From: Gammaproteobacteria bacterium UBA2168
GTDB lineage: Bacteria; Pseudomonadota; Gammaproteobacteria; Pseudomonadales; Azotimanducaceae
Direction of reading: 5' to 3'
DNA length: 44,134 bases
Assembly: GCA_002327525.1 (NCBI GenBank)
Contig: DCWG01000158.1
Location: forward strand, 1-44,134
Position numbers and translations under genes: made by a program. Numbering within the stretch: the first letter of the stretch is position 1; each line of letters starts with the position of its first letter. Positions 28,349 to 37,337 of this stretch are shown one piece after another. The notes beneath the pieces were generated by a model. It searched no databases. It was not told where the DNA came from and saw only the letters and a program-made list of their open reading frames with translations.

Positions 28349-29200
28349 ATGATCGAAAACCTCGAAACGCTGGTGACCCTGTCCAAGACGGGCACCATGA
28401 TGGAAACCAGTACGCGTCTGAAGATCTCACAGTCGGCTGTGAGTAAACGCATCGCGGCACTCGAGCGTTACTACGATCGTGCCTTGATCGAGCGTAACGG
28501 CCGGCGCGTGGTACTCACCCACCACGGTACCCGGCTGGTGGAAAAGGTGACACCTTTGATATCGGAACTGCGCAGCGTGTTTCTGGAAAACAACGCCCTG
28601 CGCAAGGGCAAGATCATCATCGGCGTCTCGGAGGCCATCCTGGCGAGCTGGGGGCCGAAGCTGTTTGCCGAGGTTCGCAAACGACTGCCGGAGGTGGAGT
28701 TCACATTTCACGCACAGCGCTCGCCGGTGGTGCTCGATCGCATACGCTCGGGCGAGTACATGGTGGGGATCTGCACAGGATCGCCGGATGCGGACACCGA
28801 CCTCCAGAGTGAGACCATCCGGCTCGAACCCATGGTCATCATCCCCTCCGCGCTCGAGCCGCTGAGCTACCAGGTGGGCGAACGTCTGGATGTGATCACC
28901 ATCGAGTCGCGTTCAGGCGCCTGGCGGTCCATCGAAGACGATATGCGGCGCCTGAAGCTCAACCGCCAGGTTTCGTTGGAGTCGTTCTTCAGCGTCGCGC
29001 AGATGGCGCTGGCGGGATTCGGGCACGGCCTGGTACCCGTCGGTGTTGCTCAGACACTCGGTGTGCCGCAGGACAACCTGATCGCGCTGGACAGCTCCGG
29101 CCTCCATCGGCCGGTGCGATTCGTGGCCCGCAAGAGTATGTTCTCTCAACAGCTGGTGCGCAGTTTCTACGAAGAGGTTTCTCTGCTGGCGACAGCCTGA
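28349..29200 (+). CDS. LysR-family transcriptional regulator
   Basis: A 283-residue protein with an N-terminal winged helix-turn-helix (MIENLETLVTLSKTGTMMETSTRLKISQSAVSKRIAALERYY) and a substrate-binding domain (KIIIGVSEAILASWGPKLF through GFGHGLVPVGVAQTLG). ATG at 28349 gives the usual LysR start; a GTG/ATG seven codons earlier is possible. It diverges from the TSUP remnant, and LysR-TSUP pairs are common, so it may once have controlled that transporter. The gap contains a direct repeat TGGAATA at 28223-28229 and 28238-28244. The ligand is unknown. Confidence 0.88.
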   Translation: MIENLETLVTLSKTGTMMETSTRLKISQSAVSKRIAALERYYDRALIERNGRRVVLTHHGTRLVEKVTPLISELRSVFLENNALRKGKIIIGVSEAILASWGPKLFAEVRKRLPEVEFTFHAQRSPVVLDRIRSGEYMVGICTGSPDADTDLQSETIRLEPMVIIPSALEPLSYQVGERLDVITIESRSGAWRSIEDDMRRLKLNRQVSLESFFSVAQMALAGFGHGLVPVGVAQTLGVPQDNLIALDSSGLHRPVRFVARKSMFSQQLVRSFYEEVSLLATA

Positions 29201-29202
29201 GA

Positions 29203-30162
29203 TCAGAGCCACGTTTTCGATGCTTCGCCCGGCGTCTCCTTGACGAGCCTCGGCACCAGGTATCCGGGCAGGCGGATGCGCATGGCGTCGATAATTTTTC
29301 TACCGACATGATCGGGCACCGCGAAGTGATGAGTACCACGCACGGCATCGGGAAGGTGTATGTAGTAAGGCAGCACTGTGCAGTCGAACAACCGCTCGGA
29401 CAGATCGCACATTGCATCGACACTGTCATTCACGCCTTTCAACAACACGCTCTGGTTTAGAAGTGCTATGCCTGCCTCGGCGCAACGCCGAAGCGCCGTT
29501 TCCAGATCGCCTTCCAACTCGTTCGCATGATTGACGTGCACGACGACAGATATACGCAGCCGGGAAACTCGTAGGCAATCCACCAGCTGATTGGTCACCC
29601 TAGCGGGAATGACCACTGGCAGCCGGGTGTGAATTCGCAAACGGCGCAGGTGTCCGATAGCGTCCAGCGCCTCGACCAGTCGCCCGAGGTGCTCGTCGCT
29701 CAGCATCAGCGGATCGCCCCCCGATAGGATGATCTCGTGCAAGCCAGGGTCACTCTCGATGGCTCGAAGCGAGGAGGAGGCGATCGGCAGGCGATGATCG
29801 GCATAGGGAAACTCGCGCCGGAAACAGTAGCGGCAATGCACGGCGCAAACACCGGTCACGATGAGCAGCGCCCTATGTGCATATTTCTGAATCACTCCGG
29901 GAGTGAGCGTTGCCGAGCGTTCCTGCAGCGGATCGGATACGAAACCGGGCACGATGTGGCGCTCCTCGGCCAGCGGTAGCACCTGACGCAGGAGGGGATC
30001 GTGGAAGTCGCCCTTGCGCATGCGTTTTATATAGGCGAGCGGTACGCGCAGCGGGAAGGCGGGATCGGTGTCGATTCGAGCGTAGTCGGGATCGAGATCG
30101 AGCATGGCGAGCAGCCGCCCGGGGTCGTCGAGCGCGTGCTTGAGCTCATCCGACCAGCTCAC
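29203..30162 (-). CDS. epmB: EpmB, EF-P (R)-beta-lysine 2,3-aminomutase
   Basis: A 319-residue radical-SAM enzyme. The [4Fe-4S] cluster motif is CAVHCRYCFRREFPYA; IILSGGDPLMLSDE and IHTRLPVVIPARVT follow. The end GYLVPRLVKETPGEASKTWL matches the PLP-lysine region and tail of EpmB. It converts lysine to beta-lysine, which EpmA attaches to elongation factor P; neither epmA nor efp is in the window. GTG at 30162 is preferred because it overlaps the hemH stop as GTGA and gives SWSDELKHALDDPGRLLAMLDL, which aligns with the start of E. coli EpmB. Earlier ATG codons would lie deep inside hemH. Confidence 0.92.
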   Translation of the reverse strand: MSWSDELKHALDDPGRLLAMLDLDPDYARIDTDPAFPLRVPLAYIKRMRKGDFHDPLLRQVLPLAEERHIVPGFVSDPLQERSATLTPGVIQKYAHRALLIVTGVCAVHCRYCFRREFPYADHRLPIASSSLRAIESDPGLHEIILSGGDPLMLSDEHLGRLVEALDAIGHLRRLRIHTRLPVVIPARVTNQLVDCLRVSRLRISVVVHVNHANELEGDLETALRRCAEAGIALLNQSVLLKGVNDSVDAMCDLSERLFDCTVLPYYIHLPDAVRGTHHFAVPDHVGRKIIDAMRIRLPGYLVPRLVKETPGEASKTWL

Positions 30163-31163
30163 GTGCGCCGGACGCCGCACCAGTGAGCGATGGCACCTGC
30201 CCATTGCGGCGTGTCGTTCAGACAAGGCACAAGCGTGAAGCTGGTGCCACCTGCGGCGAGAAAGGTGTCGCGGCCACGCATACCGATCTCCTCGAGTGTT
30301 TCCAGATTGTCGGCGACGAATGCCGGACAGGCGATCACCAGATTTCTCACCCCCTCACCGGGCAGGCTTTGCAGCAGCTCTTCGGTGTAGGGTTTCAGCC
30401 ATGGTTCTCTTCCGGCCCGTGACTGGAAACTCACCGACCACTTCTCGGCGGGGATGCCGAGACGGTTGGCGATCTCCTCGGATGCGCTAAAGGCCTGATG
30501 TCGGTAGCAGGTTGCGTGCGCCGCAGAAGAAGTCTGGCAGCAATCCTCAGTGGCCAGGCAGTGACGATGGGTGGGGTCGGCCTTGCGCAGGTGGGCTTCG
30601 GGCAACCCGTGGTAGCTGAGCAACAGGTGATCCCAGTGTTGCGGCAGATGTCCGGCGATGAGGTCTGTTTGACAACTCAGATATCCCTCGTCGTCGAAGA
30701 ACGGCGGTTGCACCCTCATTCGGACGTGGTCTGGCAGTTGCGCCTCGACAGTCTCCACTATCGTGGTGACGGTAGAATCTGCGTATTGAGGGTAGAGGGG
30801 GATCAGCAGGATTTCGTCAGCGCCGGCCTCGATGAGTTGCGACACCGCAGCGTCGATGGAGGGCTCTCCGTAGCGCATGGCGATGGCGAGTGGCGTATCG
30901 ATGCGCCCGGCAACCGCATCGCGCAGGTGCCGCGTGTGCTGGATCAGCGGCGATCCCTCGGGTGTCCAGATGGCGGCGTAAGCGGCCGCAGTACGTTTCG
31001 GTCGAAAAGGCAGGATGAAGGCCGAGACGAGCAGACGCCGCAACGGCCTCGGCAGGCTGATGACGTACTCGTCCATCAGAAACTCGTCGAGATAGGAACG
31101 CACGTCCGCGACGTCCGGAGACGCCGGACTGCCGAGATTGACGAGCAGAATGCCGAGGGGCAT
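30159..31163 (-). CDS. hemH: Ferrochelatase
   Basis: A 334-residue protein from ATG 31163 (MPLGILLVNLGSPASPD). It inserts iron into protoporphyrin IX, the last step of heme synthesis. The catalytic His is in LLSYHGLPE and the Glu cluster in FVADNLETLEEI; IPLYPQYADSTV is also family text. After HGLPEAHLRKADP comes a Cys-rich segment, HCLATEDCCQTSSAAHATC, with spacing C-x5-C-C-x9-C. Some bacterial ferrochelatases carry a [2Fe-2S] cluster on internal cysteines, so this one may too. It is co-transcribed with epmB, which starts inside its stop codon. Confidence 0.93.
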   Translation of the reverse strand: MPLGILLVNLGSPASPDVADVRSYLDEFLMDEYVISLPRPLRRLLVSAFILPFRPKRTAAAYAAIWTPEGSPLIQHTRHLRDAVAGRIDTPLAIAMRYGEPSIDAAVSQLIEAGADEILLIPLYPQYADSTVTTIVETVEAQLPDHVRMRVQPPFFDDEGYLSCQTDLIAGHLPQHWDHLLLSYHGLPEAHLRKADPTHRHCLATEDCCQTSSAAHATCYRHQAFSASEEIANRLGIPAEKWSVSFQSRAGREPWLKPYTEELLQSLPGEGVRNLVIACPAFVADNLETLEEIGMRGRDTFLAAGGTSFTLVPCLNDTPQWAGAIAHWCGVRRT

Positions 31164-31240
31164 GCGGTGTCCTTGGTTGATCCGGGGACATGGGATAGTA
31201 TCCGCCGCCCTGAGCTTAGTCACTGAGATTGAAACCGACG

Positions 31241-31858
31241 ATGGCCGTGATCATCGACTACGACGCCGGAAACCTGCGCAGCGTCCAGCGCGCCTGTGCA
31301 GAAGTGGGTCTGGTGGCGGAGATCAGCAACGACCCGGCGCGTGTGCGCGATGCTGAACGCATCATCTTTCCCGGTGTGGGGGCAGCTGGTGCGGCCATGC
31401 GCAGCCTGACCGCGAATGGTCTCGACGAATCGCTCAAGGACGTGATTGCCTCGGGCCGTCCGGTACTCGGTATCTGTCTGGGCTGTCAGATCTCATTCGA
31501 TTATTCCGAGGAGAACGACACGAACACGCTGGGGATCCTGTCTGGGAAGGTGGTTCGCTTCGATTTCGACAAACCGGAGCTGAAAGTGCCGCATATGGGT
31601 TGGAACGAGGTACGGCCGGTCAAGGCGCATCCGCTTCTCGCCGGTATCGAGACAGGTGATGAGTTCTACTTCGTGCACGGTTACTATCCGGAGCCCGCCG
31701 ACGAGAGAGATGTCTACGCGATATCCGATTACGAACACGATTTCGCCTGTGCCGTGGGGCGTGGTAACTACTTCGCCACTCAGTTTCACCCGGAGAAGAG
31801 CGGCAGGGTGGGGCTGAGGTTGCTGCGCGCGTTCTCGGCGTGGGACGGTCGGCTCTGA
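31241..31858 (+). CDS. hisH: HisH, glutaminase subunit of imidazole glycerol phosphate synthase
   Basis: A 205-residue class I glutamine amidotransferase. The nucleophile Cys is in [16 protein letters not shown]; the His and Glu are in THFHPEKSG-like text (here [11 protein letters not shown]). The start [15 protein letters not shown] is typical of HisH. It supplies ammonia to HisF in histidine synthesis. Cys after CLG and the DYSEEND stretch differ from the common proteobacterial form. It overlaps hisF (TGATG) and diverges from hemH. No other his genes are nearby. Confidence 0.9.
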   Translation: MAVIIDYDAGNLRSVQRACAEVGLVAEISNDPARVRDAERIIFPGVGAAGAAMRSLTANGLDESLKDVIASGRPVLGICLGCQISFDYSEENDTNTLGILSGKVVRFDFDKPELKVPHMGWNEVRPVKAHPLLAGIETGDEFYFVHGYYPEPADERDVYAISDYEHDFACAVGRGNYFATQFHPEKSGRVGLRLLRAFSAWDGRL

Positions 31859-32637
31859 TGCTCAGCAAGAGACTGATCGCGTGCCTTGATGTGAGGGACG
31901 GCAAGCTGGCCAAAAGCGTGAAATTCGTCGACACCAAGGACATTGGAGATCCGGTGGAGAAGGCTCGCGAATACTACGAGGACGGACTCGATGAGCTGGT
32001 GTTCTACGACATCACCGCATCGAGCGATGCACGCAACATCATGCTGCACGTGGTGGAAGACGTTGCCGGCGAGGTGTTTATACCACTCTCCGTGGGCGGG
32101 GGGGTGCGCTCGGTTTCGGATGCCACCGACCTGCGCCTGGCAGGTGCCGAGAAGATCAACGTCAACTCGGCAGCCGTGAAACGCCCCGAGCTGATCAGCG
32201 AGTGCGCGCAGGCCATCGGCGATCAGAACGTGGTGCTGTCGATGGACATTCGCCAAGTTCCGGTATCGCCCGGGTTGCCATCGGGATACGAGATTGTCAT
32301 CAACGGCGGGCGCACGCCAATGGGCATGGATGCGCTGGCGTGGGCGTTGCAAGGCGAGCGCCTGGGTGCCGGTGAACTGGTTGTGAACGCGATCGATGCG
32401 GACGGTACGCGTGATGGCTACGAACTGAAGCTGACCAGGATGATCGCCGAGGCGGTGCGCATACCGGTGATCGCCTCGGGTGGTGCCGGCGTGCCGGAGC
32501 ACCTGGTCGATGCCCTGACCGAAGGTAAGGCCGATGCCGCGTTGGTTGCCTCGATGGTTCACTACGGCGATTACAGGGTCAGCGAACTGAAGCAATATCT
32601 TCACGACGCGGGTGTGAAGATGCGCATGTCCTGGTGA
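31858..32637 (+). CDS. hisF: HisF, cyclase subunit of imidazole glycerol phosphate synthase
   Basis: A 259-residue TIM barrel whose ATG shares a base with the hisH stop. Catalytic Asp11 is in [10 protein letters not shown]; the second catalytic Asp is in LSMDIRQV. Phosphate-binding loops are VGGGVR, ASGGAG and the [10 protein letters not shown] block. With HisH it makes imidazole glycerol phosphate and AICAR. It departs from the usual form (IPCLDV, MDRDGT) and has an insertion after MDIRQV ([13 protein letters not shown]), features I associate with a second HisF clade seen in some delta-proteobacteria-like lineages. All key residues are kept, so it is probably active. Confidence 0.9.
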   Translation: MLSKRLIACLDVRDGKLAKSVKFVDTKDIGDPVEKAREYYEDGLDELVFYDITASSDARNIMLHVVEDVAGEVFIPLSVGGGVRSVSDATDLRLAGAEKINVNSAAVKRPELISECAQAIGDQNVVLSMDIRQVPVSPGLPSGYEIVINGGRTPMGMDALAWALQGERLGAGELVVNAIDADGTRDGYELKLTRMIAEAVRIPVIASGGAGVPEHLVDALTEGKADAALVASMVHYGDYRVSELKQYLHDAGVKMRMSW

Positions 32638-32662
32638 CGGCGCAGTCTTTCGGGAGAGAGTG

Positions 32663-33628
32663 ATGAAAGCCATTGTGGTAGCGGGCGACGGACTCGTCTG
32701 GCAGGAAGTGGATGCCCCTCGGGTTGGCGTGGGAGAAGTGCGTATCGAGGTGGCAGCCAGCGCGATCAATCGCGCCGATCTCGCGCAGCGAGCCGGAGCG
32801 TATCCGCCGCCGCCGGGCGCGAGTTCGATCATGGGCCTCGAATGCTCCGGCGTGGTGACAGAGACGGGTGAAGGTGTACAGCGTGTCTCCGTGGGCGATG
32901 AGGTTTGTGCATTGCTCGCCGGTGGCGGGTACGCAGAGCAAGTTGTGGTTCCGGCCGGACAGGTGCTGAAAGTACCTCGTGGGCTCAGCATGGAGCAGGC
33001 GGCGGCAATTCCGGAGGTGTTCGCCACGGCGTACCTCAATCTATACATGGAAGCGAATCTGCAGCCGGGTGAGCTTGTCGTATTGCACGCCGGCGCCAGC
33101 GGCGTCGGCACTGCTGGTATCCAGTTGTGCAAGGCCACGCACAACCCCGTGTTCGTCACCGCGGGCAATGAAGAGAAGATTGCTCAGTGTGTCGGGCTCG
33201 GTGCCGATGCGGGCTGGGATCGCCATCAGGGATCGTTTCGCGACGCCGTATCCGCCTGGTCGCAAGGCCAGGGTGCGGACGTGATTCTCGACCCGGTTGG
33301 AGGCAGTTATCTGGCGGACAATCTGGCCTCTTTGCGGCTCGACGGACGGTTGGTGATCATTGGGCTGATGGGTGGGGCGACCAGCGAGGTGAACCTCGGG
33401 CTCATGATCATGAAACGGCTGCGCGTTATCGGCTCGACGCTTCGCGCGCGCACCATATCAGCCAAGGCAGCGGTGATGGATCGTCTGGCGCGCGATGTGT
33501 GGCCGAAGCTCGAATCGGGTGAGATTAGTGCCATCATCGAAGCAGTGGTTCCGATGCAGGAGGCCGGGCGGGCGCACGCGCTCGTGGCCGGCAACGAGAC
33601 TGTCGGCAAGGTGATACTCAAAGTTTGA
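32663..33628 (+). CDS. NAD(P)H quinone oxidoreductase, zeta-crystallin/PIG3 type
   Basis: A 321-residue zinc-free MDR-family protein. The N-terminal domain has AINRADLAQRAGAYPPPPGASSIMGLECSG, text typical of PIG3 (TP53I3)-like enzymes. The nucleotide-binding domain has HAGASGVGTAGIQLCK, followed by DVILDPVGGSYL and LDGRLVIIGLMGG. It likely reduces quinones with NADPH by one or two electrons. ATG at 32663 has GGGAGAGAG just upstream. It lies 25 bases after hisF and may share its transcript; no functional link to histidine synthesis is evident. Confidence 0.9.
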   Translation: MKAIVVAGDGLVWQEVDAPRVGVGEVRIEVAASAINRADLAQRAGAYPPPPGASSIMGLECSGVVTETGEGVQRVSVGDEVCALLAGGGYAEQVVVPAGQVLKVPRGLSMEQAAAIPEVFATAYLNLYMEANLQPGELVVLHAGASGVGTAGIQLCKATHNPVFVTAGNEEKIAQCVGLGADAGWDRHQGSFRDAVSAWSQGQGADVILDPVGGSYLADNLASLRLDGRLVIIGLMGGATSEVNLGLMIMKRLRVIGSTLRARTISAKAAVMDRLARDVWPKLESGEISAIIEAVVPMQEAGRAHALVAGNETVGKVILKV

Positions 33629-33638
33629 ACGCCGACTT

Positions 33639-36407
33639 CTAGTCGAACGAGGCTCGCTGGTCACGCAGAGCGGCTAGCGCCGATTCGATGTCCGCTGCTT
33701 TTGCGTGCTCCTTGTCGACCACTTCCGGGGGCGCTTTGTCGATGAAATTGGGGTTGCCTAGCTTCGCGCCGACACGCGCGAGTTCTTTTTCCCGCTTCTG
33801 AATTTCCTTGTCCAGACGTTTGATCTCGGCAGCCACGTCGATGAGTCCTTCCAGAGGCACCATCACCCTGAGTTCACCGACCAGTGCCAGTGCGTTGGCT
33901 GGTGGTTCGGCATCGTCGTCGATCCACGACAACTCACCGGCCTTTGCGAGTTTCTTTACCAGCAATTCACTATGACAAGCCAGTTCGTGATCTCGTTCGC
34001 TGCCGCCTTGTAGCAGAAGATTCACTTCCTGGCCGGGTTTGATGTTGGCTTCACCACGGATGTTGCGTACGCCGACGACAACGTCTTTCAACCACTCCAC
34101 CGCCTCATCCGCGTCCGCGTCCTGCGCGACGTCCCCGGTTCCGGGAAAGGGCTGCAACATGATCGTGTCCGACTGCTTGCCGAGGCGGGGTGCTACCTCG
34201 CGCCAGATGGTCTCGGTGATGTAGGGCATGATCGGATGGGCCACTCGCAGCAGTAACTCCAGCACTTCGAGCAGAGTGCGCCGCGTACCGCGCACGATTG
34301 CGGCATCCGCGTTCTCGTCCCAGAGCACTGGCTTGGTCAGTTCAACGTACCAGTCGCAGTACTCGCGCCAGACAAACTCATACACCGTGTTGGCATACAG
34401 ATCGAAACGGTAGGTGTCGATTGCGAGTGCGGAGGCCTGGATGAGGTGGTGTGCTTGCGAGCGTATCCACCTGTCTGCCAGGCCGAGTTGCGCTGGACCC
34501 TCGAGTTCCGCGTCTTCTGTGTTCATCAACGCGTAGCGGCTCGCGTTCCATAGCTTGTTACAGAAGTTGCGGTAGCCCTCGATGCGGTTGAGGTCGAAGC
34601 GTAGGTCGTGACCGGTGGATGCCAGTGCACAGTAGGTGAAGCGCAGGGCGTCGGTACCGTATGAGGGGATGCCGTCAGGGAACTCCTTGCGCGTTTTTTT
34701 CTCGATAATCCCGGCCATCTGCGGCTGAGTTAGGTTGACGGTGCGCTTGGTAACCAGCTCCTCGATGGTAACCCCGTCGATCAGGTCCAGCGGATCGAGT
34801 CCGTTACCCTTAGTCTTCGACATCTTATTGCCATCTGCATCGCGCACCAGGCCATGAATGTGCACCTGTCGGAAGGGGATCTCGCCGGTGAATTTGAGGG
34901 TCATCATGATCATGCGTGCGACCCAGAAAAACATGATGTCGTGTCCGGTGACCAGAACACTGGTCGGATGGAACTTCTCCAGAGCCTCGGTTTGTCCGGG
35001 CCAACCGAGAGTGGCGAAAGTCCAGAGTGAGGACGAGAACCAGGTTTCCAGCACATCCTCATCCTGTCGCAACGCCACGTCCTCGCCGAGGCCATTGTTC
35101 TCTCGTGCCTCCGCTTCGCTGCGCCCGACATAGATGTTGCCGGCTTCGTCGTACCAGGCGGGGATGCGGTGCCCCCACCACTGCTGGCGGCTGATGCACC
35201 AGTCCTGGATGTTGCGCATCCATGAGAAGTAGAGGTTCTCGTATTGCTTCGGCACGAACTCGATCGCACCGCTTTCCACCGCCTCGATGGCGGGCCTGGC
35301 AAGGGGTTCGATCCTCACGAACCACTGATCGGTGAGTAGTGGTTCTATGACCGCGCCAGAGCGGTCGCCCCTCGGGACCTGCAGCTTGTGATCCTCGACC
35401 CCCGCGAGCAGACCGAGTGCATCGAGGTCGGCGACGATACGCTCGCGGGCGTCGTAGCGATCCAGTCCCCGGTAGGCTTGTGGAGCGTTGTCATTGATCG
35501 CGGCCCTTTGCGTCATCACGTTGATCAGATCAAGGCCGTGGCGCTCGCCGACCTCGTTGTCGTTGAAGTCGTGCGCAGGCGTGATTTTCACACATCCAGA
35601 GCCGAACTCCGGATCCACGTATTCGTCCGCGATGATGGGGATGTCACGTTCTGCGAGCGGCAGGCGCACCGCGGCGCCGATGAGATGTTGATAGCGCTCG
35701 TCGTCGGGGTGTACGGCGACCGCCGTATCACCGAGCATGGTTTCCGGACGTGTGGTGGCCACCACCAGCCAGGTGTCCCCATTCGGGCCGGTCAGGCCGT
35801 CGTTCAGGGGATAGCGCAAGTGCCACAGATGGCCCTGTTCCTCTTCGTTTTCGACTTCCAGATCTGAAATGGCGGATTCGAGTTGCGGATCCCAGTTGAC
35901 CAGCCGCTGGCCTCGGTAGATCAGGTCCTCCTCGTACAGACGCACGAACACCTCAAGCACGGCATTGGAGAAACCTTCATCGAGTGTGAAGCGTTCGGTG
36001 TTCCAATCGACCGAGGATCCCATGCGGCGCAGTTGCTGGCAGATGTTTCCACCTGATTCTTCGCGCCATTCCCACACACGATCGAGAAACGCTTCGCGAC
36101 CGATATCGTAGCGGGTTTTACCTTCCGCGTTGAGCGCCCGCTCGATGAGCATTTGAGTGGCGATGCCAGCGTGGTCGGTGCCCATCTGCCACAGCGTGCG
36201 GTCACCCTTCATGCGATGGTAGCGGGTCAGCACGTCCATTAGCGTGTTCTGAAAAGCATGGCCCATATGCAGGTTGCCGGTGATATTCGGCGGCGGGATG
36301 GCGATGCTGTAGCCCTGGCCGTTGCCCGTCGGGGCGAAATAGTCCTGTGCCTCCCATTCCTGGTACAGGGGTTGCTCGATACTATGAGGGTCGAAGTTAC
36401 TTTTCAC
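33639..36407 (-). CDS. valS: Valyl-tRNA synthetase
   Basis: A 922-residue class Ia synthetase, close to the E. coli length of 951. The HIGH motif appears as [15 protein letters not shown] and KMSKS as [12 protein letters not shown]. The CP1 editing domain ([17 protein letters not shown]) and the C-terminal coiled-coil arm ([22 protein letters not shown]) are present. It begins 11 bases inside the upstream unknown gene and is the last gene of the pepA-holC-unknown-valS run, an order shared with Pseudomonas. Confidence 0.97.
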   Translation of the reverse strand: MKSNFDPHSIEQPLYQEWEAQDYFAPTGNGQGYSIAIPPPNITGNLHMGHAFQNTLMDVLTRYHRMKGDRTLWQMGTDHAGIATQMLIERALNAEGKTRYDIGREAFLDRVWEWREESGGNICQQLRRMGSSVDWNTERFTLDEGFSNAVLEVFVRLYEEDLIYRGQRLVNWDPQLESAISDLEVENEEEQGHLWHLRYPLNDGLTGPNGDTWLVVATTRPETMLGDTAVAVHPDDERYQHLIGAAVRLPLAERDIPIIADEYVDPEFGSGCVKITPAHDFNDNEVGERHGLDLINVMTQRAAINDNAPQAYRGLDRYDARERIVADLDALGLLAGVEDHKLQVPRGDRSGAVIEPLLTDQWFVRIEPLARPAIEAVESGAIEFVPKQYENLYFSWMRNIQDWCISRQQWWGHRIPAWYDEAGNIYVGRSEAEARENNGLGEDVALRQDEDVLETWFSSSLWTFATLGWPGQTEALEKFHPTSVLVTGHDIMFFWVARMIMMTLKFTGEIPFRQVHIHGLVRDADGNKMSKTKGNGLDPLDLIDGVTIEELVTKRTVNLTQPQMAGIIEKKTRKEFPDGIPSYGTDALRFTYCALASTGHDLRFDLNRIEGYRNFCNKLWNASRYALMNTEDAELEGPAQLGLADRWIRSQAHHLIQASALAIDTYRFDLYANTVYEFVWREYCDWYVELTKPVLWDENADAAIVRGTRRTLLEVLELLLRVAHPIMPYITETIWREVAPRLGKQSDTIMLQPFPGTGDVAQDADADEAVEWLKDVVVGVRNIRGEANIKPGQEVNLLLQGGSERDHELACHSELLVKKLAKAGELSWIDDDAEPPANALALVGELRVMVPLEGLIDVAAEIKRLDKEIQKREKELARVGAKLGNPNFIDKAPPEVVDKEHAKAADIESALAALRDQRASFD

Positions 36408-36915
36408 GGGTTGCGGTTCGGGTCTTCTCTGTGTCGTCTTGCAGGTGTTCTCGCAGTGCTGCGGTGAGTTCTTTCACCAACCCCGCGCGCAAACTCTCTA
36501 TGTTGGCCTCCACGAGTTCGCCTATCCAAGCGACGATGGCGTCGTCGATGCGAACCTTCAATGCCTCGTGCAACTCGTCGGTGTCCTGCGGCGCCCATCC
36601 AATGCGGTCGGCTCCGATTGCCGCCCGGACGGTATCCAGGATCTCACTCGTGCCCGCCTTCCAGGCTTCGCCGAGCAGCGCATCCATGGCCGCGTCGGGA
36701 AGTACCCCTTCGCTGCTGTCTCCGGGGTAGGCACGCGCATCGAGGCCTTGTTCAGACACACTGATCGCACCGTCGATGACCTCTTCGAGCACAGGCACGC
36801 CGTCCTCGGTGGATTCTGCGCTCTGTTCGTCTTCATCGAGCAGTTCGCGAATCTGCTCCAGCTCGCCGAGTAATTCCTCCGGCTGCTCTTTGGTTCGGTC
36901 GTTCACGTTTCCCAC
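36397..36915 (-). CDS. Unknown acidic protein between holC and valS
   Basis: A 172-residue, strongly acidic, cysteine-free protein. It begins with an acidic helical segment ([21 protein letters not shown]), then [10 protein letters not shown], a variable middle, and two amphipathic helices near the C-terminus ([41 protein letters not shown]). Pseudomonas has a hypothetical gene in this same place, so it is a conserved neighbour of chi. It overlaps both holC (13 bases) and valS (11 bases), which implies coupled translation. I do not recognise a function. Confidence 0.75.
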   Translation of the reverse strand: MGNVNDRTKEQPEELLGELEQIRELLDEDEQSAESTEDGVPVLEEVIDGAISVSEQGLDARAYPGDSSEGVLPDAAMDALLGEAWKAGTSEILDTVRAAIGADRIGWAPQDTDELHEALKVRIDDAIVAWIGELVEANIESLRAGLVKELTAALREHLQDDTEKTRTATREK

Positions 36916-37334
36916 TCTTCGAGCTGGTGATGGAACAGGGGATATCCCCGGTCGCGATAGTACTTGTATCGCGTTCTTCCGTCCTCACGTGTGTTAGCGA
37001 GCACAATTTCTGCGACACGTTCGAATCGCGGGAAGAAGCCCGGAATCTCGTGTGCAAGGTTGACCAGTACGGCGTCGGTCTCGGGCGTGTCGCGATAACC
37101 GATGATCACCGGCGCACCGGCCGCCTCGGGTGTGCCGACGATACCGTGAGGAATCATGCGCCGTTCCGGGTACGACCACAGCAATTCGTCGAGCTGTTTC
37201 GCGCAAGTCTCATCCGCGACGTGCAGATAGGCATGCTGGCCGGCGCCGATCGCCTTGGCTGCCAATCGGCAGGCAAAGCGCAGACGCGCGCTCACGTCTA
37301 CATCCTGCAGCAGATAGAAGTCGATTCTGGTCAA
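36903..37334 (-). CDS. holC: DNA polymerase III chi subunit
   Basis: A 143-residue HolC. Family text includes MTRIDFYLLQ at the start, LACRLAAKAIGAGQHAYLHV, LDELLWSYPERRMIPHG and the RYKYYRDRGYPLFHH region. Chi links the clamp-loader psi subunit to single-stranded DNA-binding protein. It lies three bases after pepA, the usual gammaproteobacterial pepA-holC-valS order. A HolD-like (psi) gene is at 15.8 kb. Confidence 0.92.
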   Translation of the reverse strand: MTRIDFYLLQDVDVSARLRFACRLAAKAIGAGQHAYLHVADETCAKQLDELLWSYPERRMIPHGIVGTPEAAGAPVIIGYRDTPETDAVLVNLAHEIPGFFPRFERVAEIVLANTREDGRTRYKYYRDRGYPLFHHQLEEWET

Positions 37335-37337
37335 CGC

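Noticed and set aside
31786..33168. 460-codon minus-strand frame across hisF and the oxidoreductase gene
   Set aside because: It spans two well-supported plus-strand genes and has no family text.
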